A stretch of 5,708 bases of DNA from Spirochaetaceae bacterium. GTDB lineage: Bacteria > Spirochaetota > Spirochaetia > B11-G9. Position numbers and translations under genes: made by a program. Shown here one piece after another: positions 1 through 5,708 of this stretch. The DNA lies in the NCBI GenBank assembly GCA_030643345.1, contig DAOWMA010000153.1, positions 1-5,708 on the forward strand, written 5' to 3'. Under the pieces are notes generated by a model. The model was not told the origin of the DNA, ran no database searches, and saw only the letters and a program-made list of their open reading frames with translations. Positions within the stretch are counted from its first letter, which is position 1. The number at the start of each line of letters is the position of its first letter.

Positions 1-4
1 AGCT

Positions 5-76
5 TTTTGCGCTGTGTTACATTTTGAATTTTATAAGTAGCTCTTCTCTAATGTAGGGCTACTACCTGGCGCAAAA
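5..76. repeat. Long-range inverted repeat enclosing a smaller hairpin, noncoding
   Basis: The left end carries no gene. TTTTGCGC at 5-12 is perfectly complementary to GCGCAAAA at 69-76. Between these arms lies a second stem: AGTAGCTC at 36-43 pairs with GGGCTACT at 56-63, with one G-T wobble and a 12-base loop. A further 6-bp hairpin (CCTGGC 65-70 with GCCAGG 79-84) overlaps the outer arm, so the folds would compete. None is followed by a T-run on either strand, so these are not ordinary intrinsic terminators. The role is unknown; possibilities are mRNA 3'-end protection or chance in a short AT-rich tract. Confidence 0.35.
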
Positions 77-127
77 TAGCCAGGCAATCGTAAAAATAGG
101 CCACATCGCAAAAACCTATTCCCTAAT
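70..127. repeat. Three degenerate tandem copies of an 18-19-base unit
   Basis: Three adjacent stretches begin with CG(C/T)AAAA at 70, 89 and 107, giving periods of 19 and 18 bases. Copies 1 and 2 share most of their length (CG, A-run, then TAGSC-like and CA-ATCG-like segments). Copy 3 keeps the CGCAAAAA head but diverges after it. The reverse complement of the same head lies at 5-12. The copies are imperfect and few, so this may be an eroded intergenic repeat or coincidence. The tract lies immediately downstream of the manA operon. Confidence 0.3.
92..120 (-). terminator. Weak intrinsic-terminator candidate for the manA operon
   Basis: Read on the minus strand, AATAGG (120-115) and CCTATT (100-95) form a 6-bp stem with a 14-base loop. 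The 3' arm runs into a five-T tract (96-92). It begins 12 bases past the stop codon of the DUF188 gene, the right place for an operon terminator. The stem is short, only one-third GC, and has a long loop, so termination may be weak or the true terminator may lie to the left of the window. Confidence 0.35.
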
Positions 128-132
128 CTATC

Positions 133-585
133 TTACCTGTTCTGCCAGCATCTCAACTCCCTGTCAAATGCATTTGCAAACTGCTGCACATCCCTGTTGT
201 TCATAGATCCTGATGATTTGGACATAACACCATAACTTCTAAGTTCCGTCATGGCATTTCTCATGGAAAGTCTTTCACCGATATTATCAGTTGTAAATAC
301 ACTTCCTCTGTCATTCAGAACAAGTAGTCCGCCTTTAACAAGATCTGCTGCCAGAGGGATATCCCTTGTTATAGCAATATCCCCTTCTTCTGCATTTTCA
401 TAGATATATTTGTCTGCCTCTCCTTCACCCGAAGGGACCAACTGCAAAGAAGACCATTTACCCTCAACACCGGGGATATTCCGGTTTGCAACAAATATTG
501 TTATTATTTCCACCCGTTCGGAGGCCCGCAGAACAATTTCTCTTATCTGCCGTGGACAGGAATCTGAATCCACCCATATTTTCAT
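133..585 (-). CDS. YaiI/YqxD family protein (UPF0178, DUF188)
   Basis: A 150-residue protein, the usual full length for this family. The N-terminal signature is clear: MKIWVDSDSCP (1-11), matching the family VDADACP-type motif with D6, D8, C10 and P11. It is followed by FVANRNI (31-37), an acidic GEADKYI stretch (55-61, D58), TRDIPLAADLV (73-83), LNDRG (90-94) and GERLSMRNAMTELR (103-116), all family landmarks. Domain classifications place DUF188 in the PIN-like superfamily of metal-dependent nucleases, so the conserved acidic residues may bind metal. To my knowledge no specific reaction is established. No signal peptide or membrane segment is seen, so it is expected in the cytoplasm. Its ATG overlaps the manA stop (ATGA), and AGGTAAAGG just upstream, inside manA, can serve as ribosome binding site; it is therefore probably translated by coupling. 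The family assignment is firm; the function is unknown. Confidence 0.93.
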   Translation of the reverse strand: MKIWVDSDSCPRQIREIVLRASERVEIITIFVANRNIPGVEGKWSSLQLVPSGEGEADKYIYENAEEGDIAITRDIPLAADLVKGGLLVLNDRGSVFTTDNIGERLSMRNAMTELRSYGVMSKSSGSMNNRDVQQFANAFDRELRCWQNR

Positions 586-1748
586 TTTTTACCTTTACCT
601 GGTATCCCGGCAGTATATATCTCTGCTGTTCCGGCAATGGTGTAGGAGTCAACAGATGCGGGTACAAGAAGACTGTCCCCTTTTTTTATTTCAATAGTTC
701 CTTCTTTTGAAATAAAATCTGCCTTCCCTGAAATACAGATAAGAATTTCGATAGATTTCCGCTTATCTTTTGCCACAGATGTTGTCTTATTCACTTTCAG
801 GTACCCCAGAGAAAACTCATCAGACGGTGTTATATACTCAAATTGACCGGGCCCTTTCTTTACAGGTTTCAAAACACCCTTTTGGGCTGCCTTGAAATTC
901 AGGACCTTAAGAAGTTTATTTAAATTAATATGTTTGGGAGTTAATCCCCCGCGAAGAACATTGTCAGAATTAGCCATAAGCTCTATTCCGGTTCCTTCCA
1001 CATAGGCATGCAGTTCTCGTGGGCCCTGATATAGTGCTTCCCCAGGGCTTAGAACATAGACATTCAAAAAAAGAGGTGCCAAAATCCCAGGATCATTTTT
1101 ATACAAAGCCGCAAATTTCTGAATTAGTTCAGCTTCCGGAGAATTATCACTTTCAGCCCAGATAAGAGTATCTTTTATAAGCTTATTTAATTTTGAAACT
1201 TCCAGAGACAAGAGAGAACCAAAAAATATTTTGATACTATTTCCGACATTAAATATGGAACTTTGGAGTTTCAGAAAATTTGATTTTATTTCATCAATAT
1301 CACGAAATCCGCACATAGCTGTAAAAGGAGTTAATGCACATATAATTTCCGGTTTATGATTACTATCTTTATAGTTTCTCTCGAAAGCATCCAGAGGTAC
1401 AGATCTTGAATTCTCATCCAAAAACCCTGATTCGGCCTGGGCCTTATCAGGATGTGCCTGAATAGAAAGAGGGCTCTCTGCAGAGAGGACTTTAAAAAGA
1501 AAGGGAAGATGATTTCCAAATCTATTACTATCTTTACCTAAAATTTCATTTGGTTGCCTGGTAATCAATTGGCCCAAAGAAATATTTCCTGAATCCATAA
1601 TTACAGACGAGGGGGCCCTGGGATGATCTCCCATCCAAAGCTCAGCCCAGTGCTCTTCTGATTGGTTTACGCCGAGAAGATTGGGGATATAGTCAACAGA
1701 ACCCCATGAGTACTTTTGAACCTGATTTATCAATTTATATGGTTTCAT
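582..1748 (-). CDS. manA: Mannose-6-phosphate isomerase, class I (type I PMI)
   Basis: The enzyme interconverts mannose-6-phosphate and fructose-6-phosphate, feeding mannose into glycolysis or supplying mannose units for GDP-mannose and glycans. It is a zinc-dependent cupin enzyme of the cytoplasm. The 388-residue product has the type I layout: MKPYKL start, YSWGS (13-17), WAELWMGDHPRAPS (34-47), PFLFKVLSAESPLSIQAHPDK (82-102), HKPEII (131-136), ELHAYVEGTGIELMANSDNVLRGGLTPKH (245-273), and a C-terminal cupin half. Expected zinc ligands are all present: Q97 and H99 in QAHPD, E134 in HKPE, H247 in ELHAY. The catalytic arginine is R266 in NVLRGG. The ATG at 1748 fits the family N-terminus. A TTG at 1784 would add 12 residues (MTIFITEYKLLQ) with no family support and no better ribosome site. 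No Shine-Dalgarno is visible before the ATG. The stop overlaps the start of the downstream DUF188 gene by 4 bases. Confidence 0.96.
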   Translation of the reverse strand: MKPYKLINQVQKYSWGSVDYIPNLLGVNQSEEHWAELWMGDHPRAPSSVIMDSGNISLGQLITRQPNEILGKDSNRFGNHLPFLFKVLSAESPLSIQAHPDKAQAESGFLDENSRSVPLDAFERNYKDSNHKPEIICALTPFTAMCGFRDIDEIKSNFLKLQSSIFNVGNSIKIFFGSLLSLEVSKLNKLIKDTLIWAESDNSPEAELIQKFAALYKNDPGILAPLFLNVYVLSPGEALYQGPRELHAYVEGTGIELMANSDNVLRGGLTPKHINLNKLLKVLNFKAAQKGVLKPVKKGPGQFEYITPSDEFSLGYLKVNKTTSVAKDKRKSIEILICISGKADFISKEGTIEIKKGDSLLVPASVDSYTIAGTAEIYTAGIPGKGKK

Positions 1749-1757
1749 CTGTAAAAG

Positions 1758-1784
1758 TTTATATTCCGTTATAAAGATAGTCAA
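1758..1784 (-). promoter_or_regulatory. Candidate manA promoter, very close to its ATG
   Basis: On the minus strand, TTGACT (1784-1779) is a 5/6 match to a sigma-70 -35 box. TATAAA (1763-1758) lies 15 bases downstream; at a 17-base spacing the hexamer is TAAACT (1761-1756), a 4/6 match. Either would start transcription only a few bases before the ATG at 1748, giving almost no leader. A perfect TATAAT on the same strand at 1805-1800 is an alternative -10 box, but I see no convincing -35 for it. In such AT-rich DNA chance matches are common. Confidence 0.3.
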
Positions 1785-1823
1785 TTAAAAACAATGATTA
1801 TTATACTATTTCATCTGTTCTTC

Positions 1824-1853
1824 TTGCAGAAAAGCCGCAAAAAAGAACATAAT
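1824..1853 (+). promoter_or_regulatory. Candidate pfp promoter
   Basis: TTGCAG (1824-1829) and CATAAT (1848-1853) are spaced by 18 bases and resemble -35 and -10 boxes (4/6 and 5/6 matches). Transcription would begin near 1860, leaving a leader of about 27 bases that contains the AGAGGAGA ribosome site. TATACT at 1866-1871 also resembles a -10 box, but it would start transcripts inside the ribosome site. The spacer between the divergent genes is only 138 bases (1749-1886), so regulators binding here could affect both units. An 8-bp palindrome TTTATAAA (1857-1864) is present but is too simple to call an operator. Confidence 0.35.
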
Positions 1854-1872
1854 AACTTTATAAATTATACTA

Positions 1873-1880
1873 AGAGGAGA
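1873..1880 (+). promoter_or_regulatory. Ribosome binding site that fixes the pfp GTG start
   Basis: AGAGGAGA is a strong Shine-Dalgarno match ending 6 bases before GTG at 1887. The in-frame ATG at 1794 lies 93 bases further upstream and has no purine-rich site before it. The extra 31 residues it would encode (MIIILFHLFF...) do not look like the family N-terminus. The GTG is therefore chosen. Confidence 0.8.
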
Positions 1881-1886
1881 CCTACA

Positions 1887-3542
1887 GTGACACATTCCCC
1901 CCTTCAAACAGCAAGATACAAATATGAACCAAAACTCCCGGAAGTTCTTAAAGGGAATATCCAAAAAATTGGAATAAACCCACAGGGTTCTACTCATTCA
2001 GAATCAGACCAAAAGGAATTGGAAAAACTTTTTCCAAGGACCTATGGAGCTCCGTTTATTGAAACGGTAAGCCTTCAGGAAGGCACACAATCAGTCAGTA
2101 TTAACATTGGAGTAGTTCTATCAGGAGGACAGGCTCCCGGAGGTCACAATGTTATTTCCGGACTTTTTGATGCTATGAAAAAGGCCAACCCGGAATCCAG
2201 ACTGATTGGTTTTATGGGCGGCCCATCAGGCATACTGGAAAATAAGATAGTTGATCTGGATTCTGAGATCATTGATCAATTTAGAAATACCGGTGGATTT
2301 GATATAATAGGTTCCGGACGAACAAAACTGGAATCCATTGAGCAATTTGATATCTGTGAAGATGTCTGTAAACTGCATGATATATCGTCACTCATAATAG
2401 TTGGCGGTGATGACTCAAATACAAACGGAGCTGTCCTTGCCGAATATTTCAAACAGAAGAATTCAGGTATTTCTGTTATCGGTGTACCCAAAACAATCGA
2501 TGGTGACCTTAAAAGTAAATATATTGAAGTTTCTTTTGGTTTCGACACTGCAACTAAAACCTATTCTGAATTAATCGGTAATATAGAAAAAGATGCAAAT
2601 TCTGCCAAGAAATACTGGCATTTTATTAAACTAATGGGCAGGAGTGCTTCACACATCTGTCTGGAATGTGCCCTCCAAACACATCCTAATATTGCTCTTA
2701 TTTCCGAGGAAATTGAGCACACACATAAATCACTGACGGACATAGTCATGGATATGGTGAGTATAATCGTAAAAAGAAGCGAACTGGGAAGTAATTATGG
2801 AATAGTTCTTATACCGGAAGGTCTTATAGAGTTTATACCAGAAATGAAAGAGTTAATAACAGAATTGAATACACTTCTTGCTGAGCACGAAGAGCATTTT
2901 GGGTCTCTGCATTCCTTTGAAGATCAGTCCAGGTGGATAAATCGTGAACTCTCACGAGACTCTTCCTATATCTTTTCCTCACTTCCCAATAATATTCAGA
3001 GACAGCTGCTGATGGACAGAGATCCCCATGGAAACGTTCAGGTATCCAGAATTGAAACTGAGAAACTTTTGATCCAGATGGTTTCATCCAGATTGGATGA
3101 AATGAAAAGTGAAGGAAAATTTAAAGGGACTTTCAGCCCCCAGGACCATTTTTTCGGTTATGAAGGCAGGTGTGCGTTCCCCTCCAACTTTGACGCTGAT
3201 TACTGTTACTCACTGGGATATAACTCTTATATCCTTGCAGCCTCCGGTATAACCGGTTATATATCATCTATTCGCAACACGGCAAAACCAGTCAAAGAAT
3301 GGACTGCAGGTGGTGTACCTGTTACAATGATGATGAATCTTGAACAACGACATGGTAAGATGAAACCTGTAATAAAGAAAGCCATGGTTGATCTTGAAGG
3401 GAATCCTTTTAACGAATTTTTATCAAAACGAAATATTTGGGCAATTAAATCATCCTATGTATTCCCGGGTGCAATTCAGTACTTTGGACCTTCAGAAGTC
3501 TGTAATGCTACATCAATTACCCTGCAGCTGGAGGGGGAATAA
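1887..3542 (+). CDS. pfp: Diphosphate--fructose-6-phosphate 1-phosphotransferase (PPi-PFK, long PFP-beta-like type)
   Basis: This enzyme reversibly phosphorylates fructose-6-phosphate to fructose-1,6-bisphosphate using pyrophosphate instead of ATP, so it can serve glycolysis or gluconeogenesis in the cytoplasm. The product is 551 residues from the GTG, typical of the long clade (plant PFP-beta, Borrelia, Treponema) rather than the roughly 320-residue ATP-PFK. Motifs in order: LQTARYKYEPKLP (6-18), GGQAPGG (80-86), FMGGPSG (109-115), GGDDSNTN (173-180), PKTIDGD (201-207), FGFDTATK (217-224), MGR (250-252), PEG (310-312), a helical insertion (about 315-415), and GYEGR (424-428). The catalytic base is expected to be D205. 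The second aspartate of GGDD (D176) and the lysine of PKTIDGD (K202) are the known marks of pyrophosphate rather than ATP use. No truncation or frameshift is seen. It is divergent from manA, with which it shares fructose-6-phosphate, and heads an operon with the exporter 8 bases downstream. Confidence 0.96.
   Translation: MTHSPLQTARYKYEPKLPEVLKGNIQKIGINPQGSTHSESDQKELEKLFPRTYGAPFIETVSLQEGTQSVSINIGVVLSGGQAPGGHNVISGLFDAMKKANPESRLIGFMGGPSGILENKIVDLDSEIIDQFRNTGGFDIIGSGRTKLESIEQFDICEDVCKLHDISSLIIVGGDDSNTNGAVLAEYFKQKNSGISVIGVPKTIDGDLKSKYIEVSFGFDTATKTYSELIGNIEKDANSAKKYWHFIKLMGRSASHICLECALQTHPNIALISEEIEHTHKSLTDIVMDMVSIIVKRSELGSNYGIVLIPEGLIEFIPEMKELITELNTLLAEHEEHFGSLHSFEDQSRWINRELSRDSSYIFSSLPNNIQRQLLMDRDPHGNVQVSRIETEKLLIQMVSSRLDEMKSEGKFKGTFSPQDHFFGYEGRCAFPSNFDADYCYSLGYNSYILAASGITGYISSIRNTAKPVKEWTAGGVPVTMMMNLEQRHGKMKPVIKKAMVDLEGNPFNEFLSKRNIWAIKSSYVFPGAIQYFGPSEVCNATSITLQLEGE
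3530..3537 (+). promoter_or_regulatory. Purine-rich ribosome site for the exporter, inside the pfp end
   Basis: GGAGGGGG overlaps the last codons of pfp and ends 13 bases before the exporter ATG at 3551, a longer spacing than usual. No other purine-rich run lies closer. Placement inside the upstream gene, with an 8-base gap between stop and start, suggests that ribosomes finishing pfp help start the exporter. Confidence 0.5.
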
Positions 3543-3550
3543 TACCTTTT

Positions 3551-5708
3551 ATGGTAAAATTCACAACTCTTCCATTAGTAAAGTTTAGTGTAGAACACCC
3601 ATGGATAATAATAGGGATATCTCTAATCATTACTATTGCAATGGCTGTGCCTCTTAAGCAACTTCAGATAGAACCTGATGTGGAAAGCCTGCTGCCTGAA
3701 GAAATAACTTCAGGAACCGACCAGAACCATACAGACTATGACAAACTGCTTATAATGGTAAGTGGTGATAATCTTTTTACTGTTAACGGATTACAGAAGT
3801 TCCAGGATAGCTATATAAAAATTCAGTCAGCACTTCCTGTTGAGAAAACTATTGAACCTTTTTCATTTACCACACTTGAGAAAACCGGTTCAAGACTTAC
3901 AGTAGTTCCCCTGTCACCAGGAGGTGTCGCACCCGGGAATGAGAAAGATCTTAAATTATTTATTAATAGATTAAATAAATCAGAATTTACATCAGGTTTT
4001 TTAAGTTCAGACAACAAAGATGCTCTGGTAGTGATATTACTATTGAAAAAAACAAATGAATATATCGATGAAATGGAAAAAATTAATAATATAATTGATC
4101 CGTTAAGATTAGAATTTGATGTCGCTGTAACCGGCTCATTGCCTTTTTCTTCAGAGATTGAAATTTTTCTAACTAAAGATTTCAGCAAACTATTGATACT
4201 TGTAATTGCAACAATATTATTAAGTTACTATCTTGGATTTCAATCAAAACGTGCAGTTTTTCTTCCAATCACCCTTGTAATCAGCAGTACAATATTCTCT
4301 CTTGGTGTAATGGTAATGATGGGTTTCAAATTATCCATAGTGAGCATAATATCACCGCCTCTGGTACTGACCCTCGGTAGCTCATACAGTATACATGTTA
4401 TGAATGCCTATTACAGCCTTGCAGGACACAGCAATGCACCAAAAATTGATATCATTATACAATCTGTTACAGATATTAGCGGAACAGTTATACTGGCTTC
4501 ATTTACAACCCTGATCGGTTTGATGAGCCTTTTACTGGCCACAATAAGCCAAACCAGAGAATTTGCAATTGTAACATCCCTTGGTATATTATTTTCCGCC
4601 ATTCTTTCAATAACACTCCTTCCTGCATTTTTGGCCCTCCAGCCTCTTCCCCGTCAAAAAAGACTTAAGATACTGGATAAAGACCCTCTATCAAGATTTC
4701 TAAATTACTTTGGTTTATATATTGTAAAGTGGAGGGTCCCTGCAATTATAGTAATTGTTCTGATAGCAACAATATTTATCATCCTTTTACCAGGAATTTC
4801 ATTTAATACAAATCCGGCCAAATATTTTCCCAAATCTTCAGATATAATAGTTGATCTAAACAAGTTTATAAAAAGAATTGGAGGAGTGGATGAACTTAAA
4901 ATAGAATTAGCGGGAACAGATAAGGATTTCTTCCTGCAACCTGAAGTGCTTTCAAATATATACAAAGTTGAACAGGAATTATCTAAAATACCGAATATCT
5001 GCTATATATTTTCCTTTCCTGAATATTTAAATTATGCAGGTATGGTGATGACAGGGAAAGATGGCTATTTCCAATCCAGGGGCCTTAACCTTCTTGTTTC
5101 AAGACTATTCGGAACTATTAATACAGATATAACTGCAGCAAACAGGGATTACTCCAAAATCAGTATTTTGATCAGAGTATCTAACAGTGATAAATCTATG
5201 CCTATAGATGAAGAGGATACTATTGCTCTAATAAGAGATATTAAGAGTACTCTTGAAAATAATTTAGACAATAATATTCACTGGGAATTAAATGGTACGA
5301 GTCTGAATTTCCTTAAGCTGTCAAAACAAATGAGAAGAGATTTTTTAGTCTCAACCATTGCAGCTCTGTTTTTAATCGGTATTGTTTCTTCTATCTTCTT
5401 TAAATCAATTATAAAAGGTATTCTGACACTTGTCCCACTACTTACAGGAATTTTTACAAGCCTTATATTAATGGCACTTTTTAAAATACCTCTTGATATG
5501 ACAACGATTATGGTTTCATGCATCTCTGTAGGAGTTGGTGTGGATGATTCTATCCACTTCCTTCTTCAATATCAAAAACAGATTATACTTACTCCTTTCG
5601 ATTCTGGTAAAGCTGTATATGAAACCTTAAAACACACGGGACGACCAATTGTAATAACAACCCTTTCTATTGTAGCCGGACTCCTCTTTCTAAGTCTTGC
5701 ACAGTTCC
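3551..5708 (+). CDS. RND-superfamily exporter (MMPL/HAE3-like), 3' end cut by the window
   Basis: The reading frame opens at ATG 3551 and has no stop through 5707 (719 residues seen). Topology is classical RND. There is a first membrane helix (18-35, after the VEHPW lead-in) and a large extracytoplasmic loop (36-212). Helices 2-6 follow (about 213-230, 235-257, 262-283, 310-332, 338-362), then helix 7 (397-414), a second large loop (418-597), and helices 8-10 (598-617, 622-645, 650-672). Helix 11 begins near 700 and is cut. Probably one helix and a short tail are missing. VGVGVDDSIHFL (660-671) in helix 10 is the family's acidic motif, with D665 and D666 likely carrying protons. The matching site in helix 4 reads LGSSYSIHV (275-283) and has no acid. 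Such proteins use the proton gradient to move hydrophobic or lipid-like molecules across or out of the inner membrane. The substrate cannot be told, and no periplasmic adaptor or outer-membrane partner is visible. The family is sure; the subfamily is likely. Confidence 0.88.
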   Translation, partial: MVKFTTLPLVKFSVEHPWIIIGISLIITIAMAVPLKQLQIEPDVESLLPEEITSGTDQNHTDYDKLLIMVSGDNLFTVNGLQKFQDSYIKIQSALPVEKTIEPFSFTTLEKTGSRLTVVPLSPGGVAPGNEKDLKLFINRLNKSEFTSGFLSSDNKDALVVILLLKKTNEYIDEMEKINNIIDPLRLEFDVAVTGSLPFSSEIEIFLTKDFSKLLILVIATILLSYYLGFQSKRAVFLPITLVISSTIFSLGVMVMMGFKLSIVSIISPPLVLTLGSSYSIHVMNAYYSLAGHSNAPKIDIIIQSVTDISGTVILASFTTLIGLMSLLLATISQTREFAIVTSLGILFSAILSITLLPAFLALQPLPRQKRLKILDKDPLSRFLNYFGLYIVKWRVPAIIVIVLIATIFIILLPGISFNTNPAKYFPKSSDIIVDLNKFIKRIGGVDELKIELAGTDKDFFLQPEVLSNIYKVEQELSKIPNICYIFSFPEYLNYAGMVMTGKDGYFQSRGLNLLVSRLFGTINTDITAANRDYSKISILIRVSNSDKSMPIDEEDTIALIRDIKSTLENNLDNNIHWELNGTSLNFLKLSKQMRRDFLVSTIAALFLIGIVSSIFFKSIIKGILTLVPLLTGIFTSLILMALFKIPLDMTTIMVSCISVGVGVDDSIHFLLQYQKQIILTPFDSGKAVYETLKHTGRPIVITTLSIVAGLLFLSLAQF

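Noticed and set aside
5..76. Possible integron attC-like site (paired arms with spacer, and some spirochaetes carry integrons)
   Set aside because: The arms lack the RYYYAAC and GTTRRRY core boxes, and no integrase or cassette gene is present.
65..84. CCTGGC/GCCAGG hairpin as a rho-independent terminator
   Set aside because: No T-run follows the stem on either strand; the weaker hairpin at 92-120 has one and is better placed.
410..710. Two plus-strand open frames opposite the manA/DUF188 junction
   Set aside because: Both are antisense to two clear family genes, with no ribosome site or recognisable domain.
1749..1784. TTG start at 1784 extending manA by 12 residues
   Set aside because: The family normally begins at the MxPYKL-like sequence, and no Shine-Dalgarno precedes the TTG.
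1794..1886. Longer pfp start at ATG 1794 adding a hydrophobic then basic N-terminus (MIIILFHLFF...)
   Set aside because: It has no ribosome site and covers the likely promoter. The strong AGAGGAGA site before GTG 1887 and the family N-terminus support the shorter form; a membrane leader on a cytosolic enzyme would be unexpected.
3823..4188. Open frame of 121 codons on the minus strand
   Set aside because: It lies wholly opposite the exporter coding frame, shows no recognisable motif, and is low-complexity serine/asparagine-rich as expected of an antisense shadow. The same applies to the smaller opposite-strand frames within pfp and the rest of the exporter.

Overview
This is an AT-rich bacterial window with densely packed genes. 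It holds four protein-coding genes in two divergent transcription units that share a 138-bp spacer. The best clue to the organism is the pyrophosphate-dependent phosphofructokinase: it is the long, plant PFP-beta/Borrelia/Treponema-like clade, which together with the base composition suggests a spirochaete. This is inferred from family resemblance; no marker gene such as rRNA is present.

Leftward unit (minus strand): class I mannose-6-phosphate isomerase (manA, 1748 to 582) is followed by a YaiI/YqxD (UPF0178, DUF188) protein (585 to 133). Their stop and start codons overlap in ATGA, so they are almost certainly co-transcribed and translationally coupled. The 132 bases downstream hold no gene, but contain a weak terminator-like hairpin, two other small hairpins, a long-range inverted repeat and a degenerate 18-19-base repeat.

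Rightward unit (plus strand): PPi--fructose-6-phosphate 1-phosphotransferase (pfp, GTG start at 1887, ends 3542) is followed 8 bases later by an RND-superfamily (MMPL/HAE3-type) membrane exporter. The exporter starts at 3551 and stays open to the window edge (719 complete codons, no stop), so its C-terminus is missing.

ManA and Pfp meet at fructose-6-phosphate: ManA makes it from mannose-6-phosphate (or runs in reverse towards mannose-based glycans), and Pfp reversibly phosphorylates it with pyrophosphate. The divergent layout is therefore a plausible sugar-phosphate control point. The links to the DUF188 protein and the exporter are positional only.

I see no mobile element, CRISPR array, tRNA or rRNA, and no clearly new system. 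The most notable points are the unequal acidic motifs in the two halves of the exporter, the lack of a ribosome binding site before manA (possible leaderless mRNA), the pfp-exporter coupling, and the structured repeat tract at the left end.
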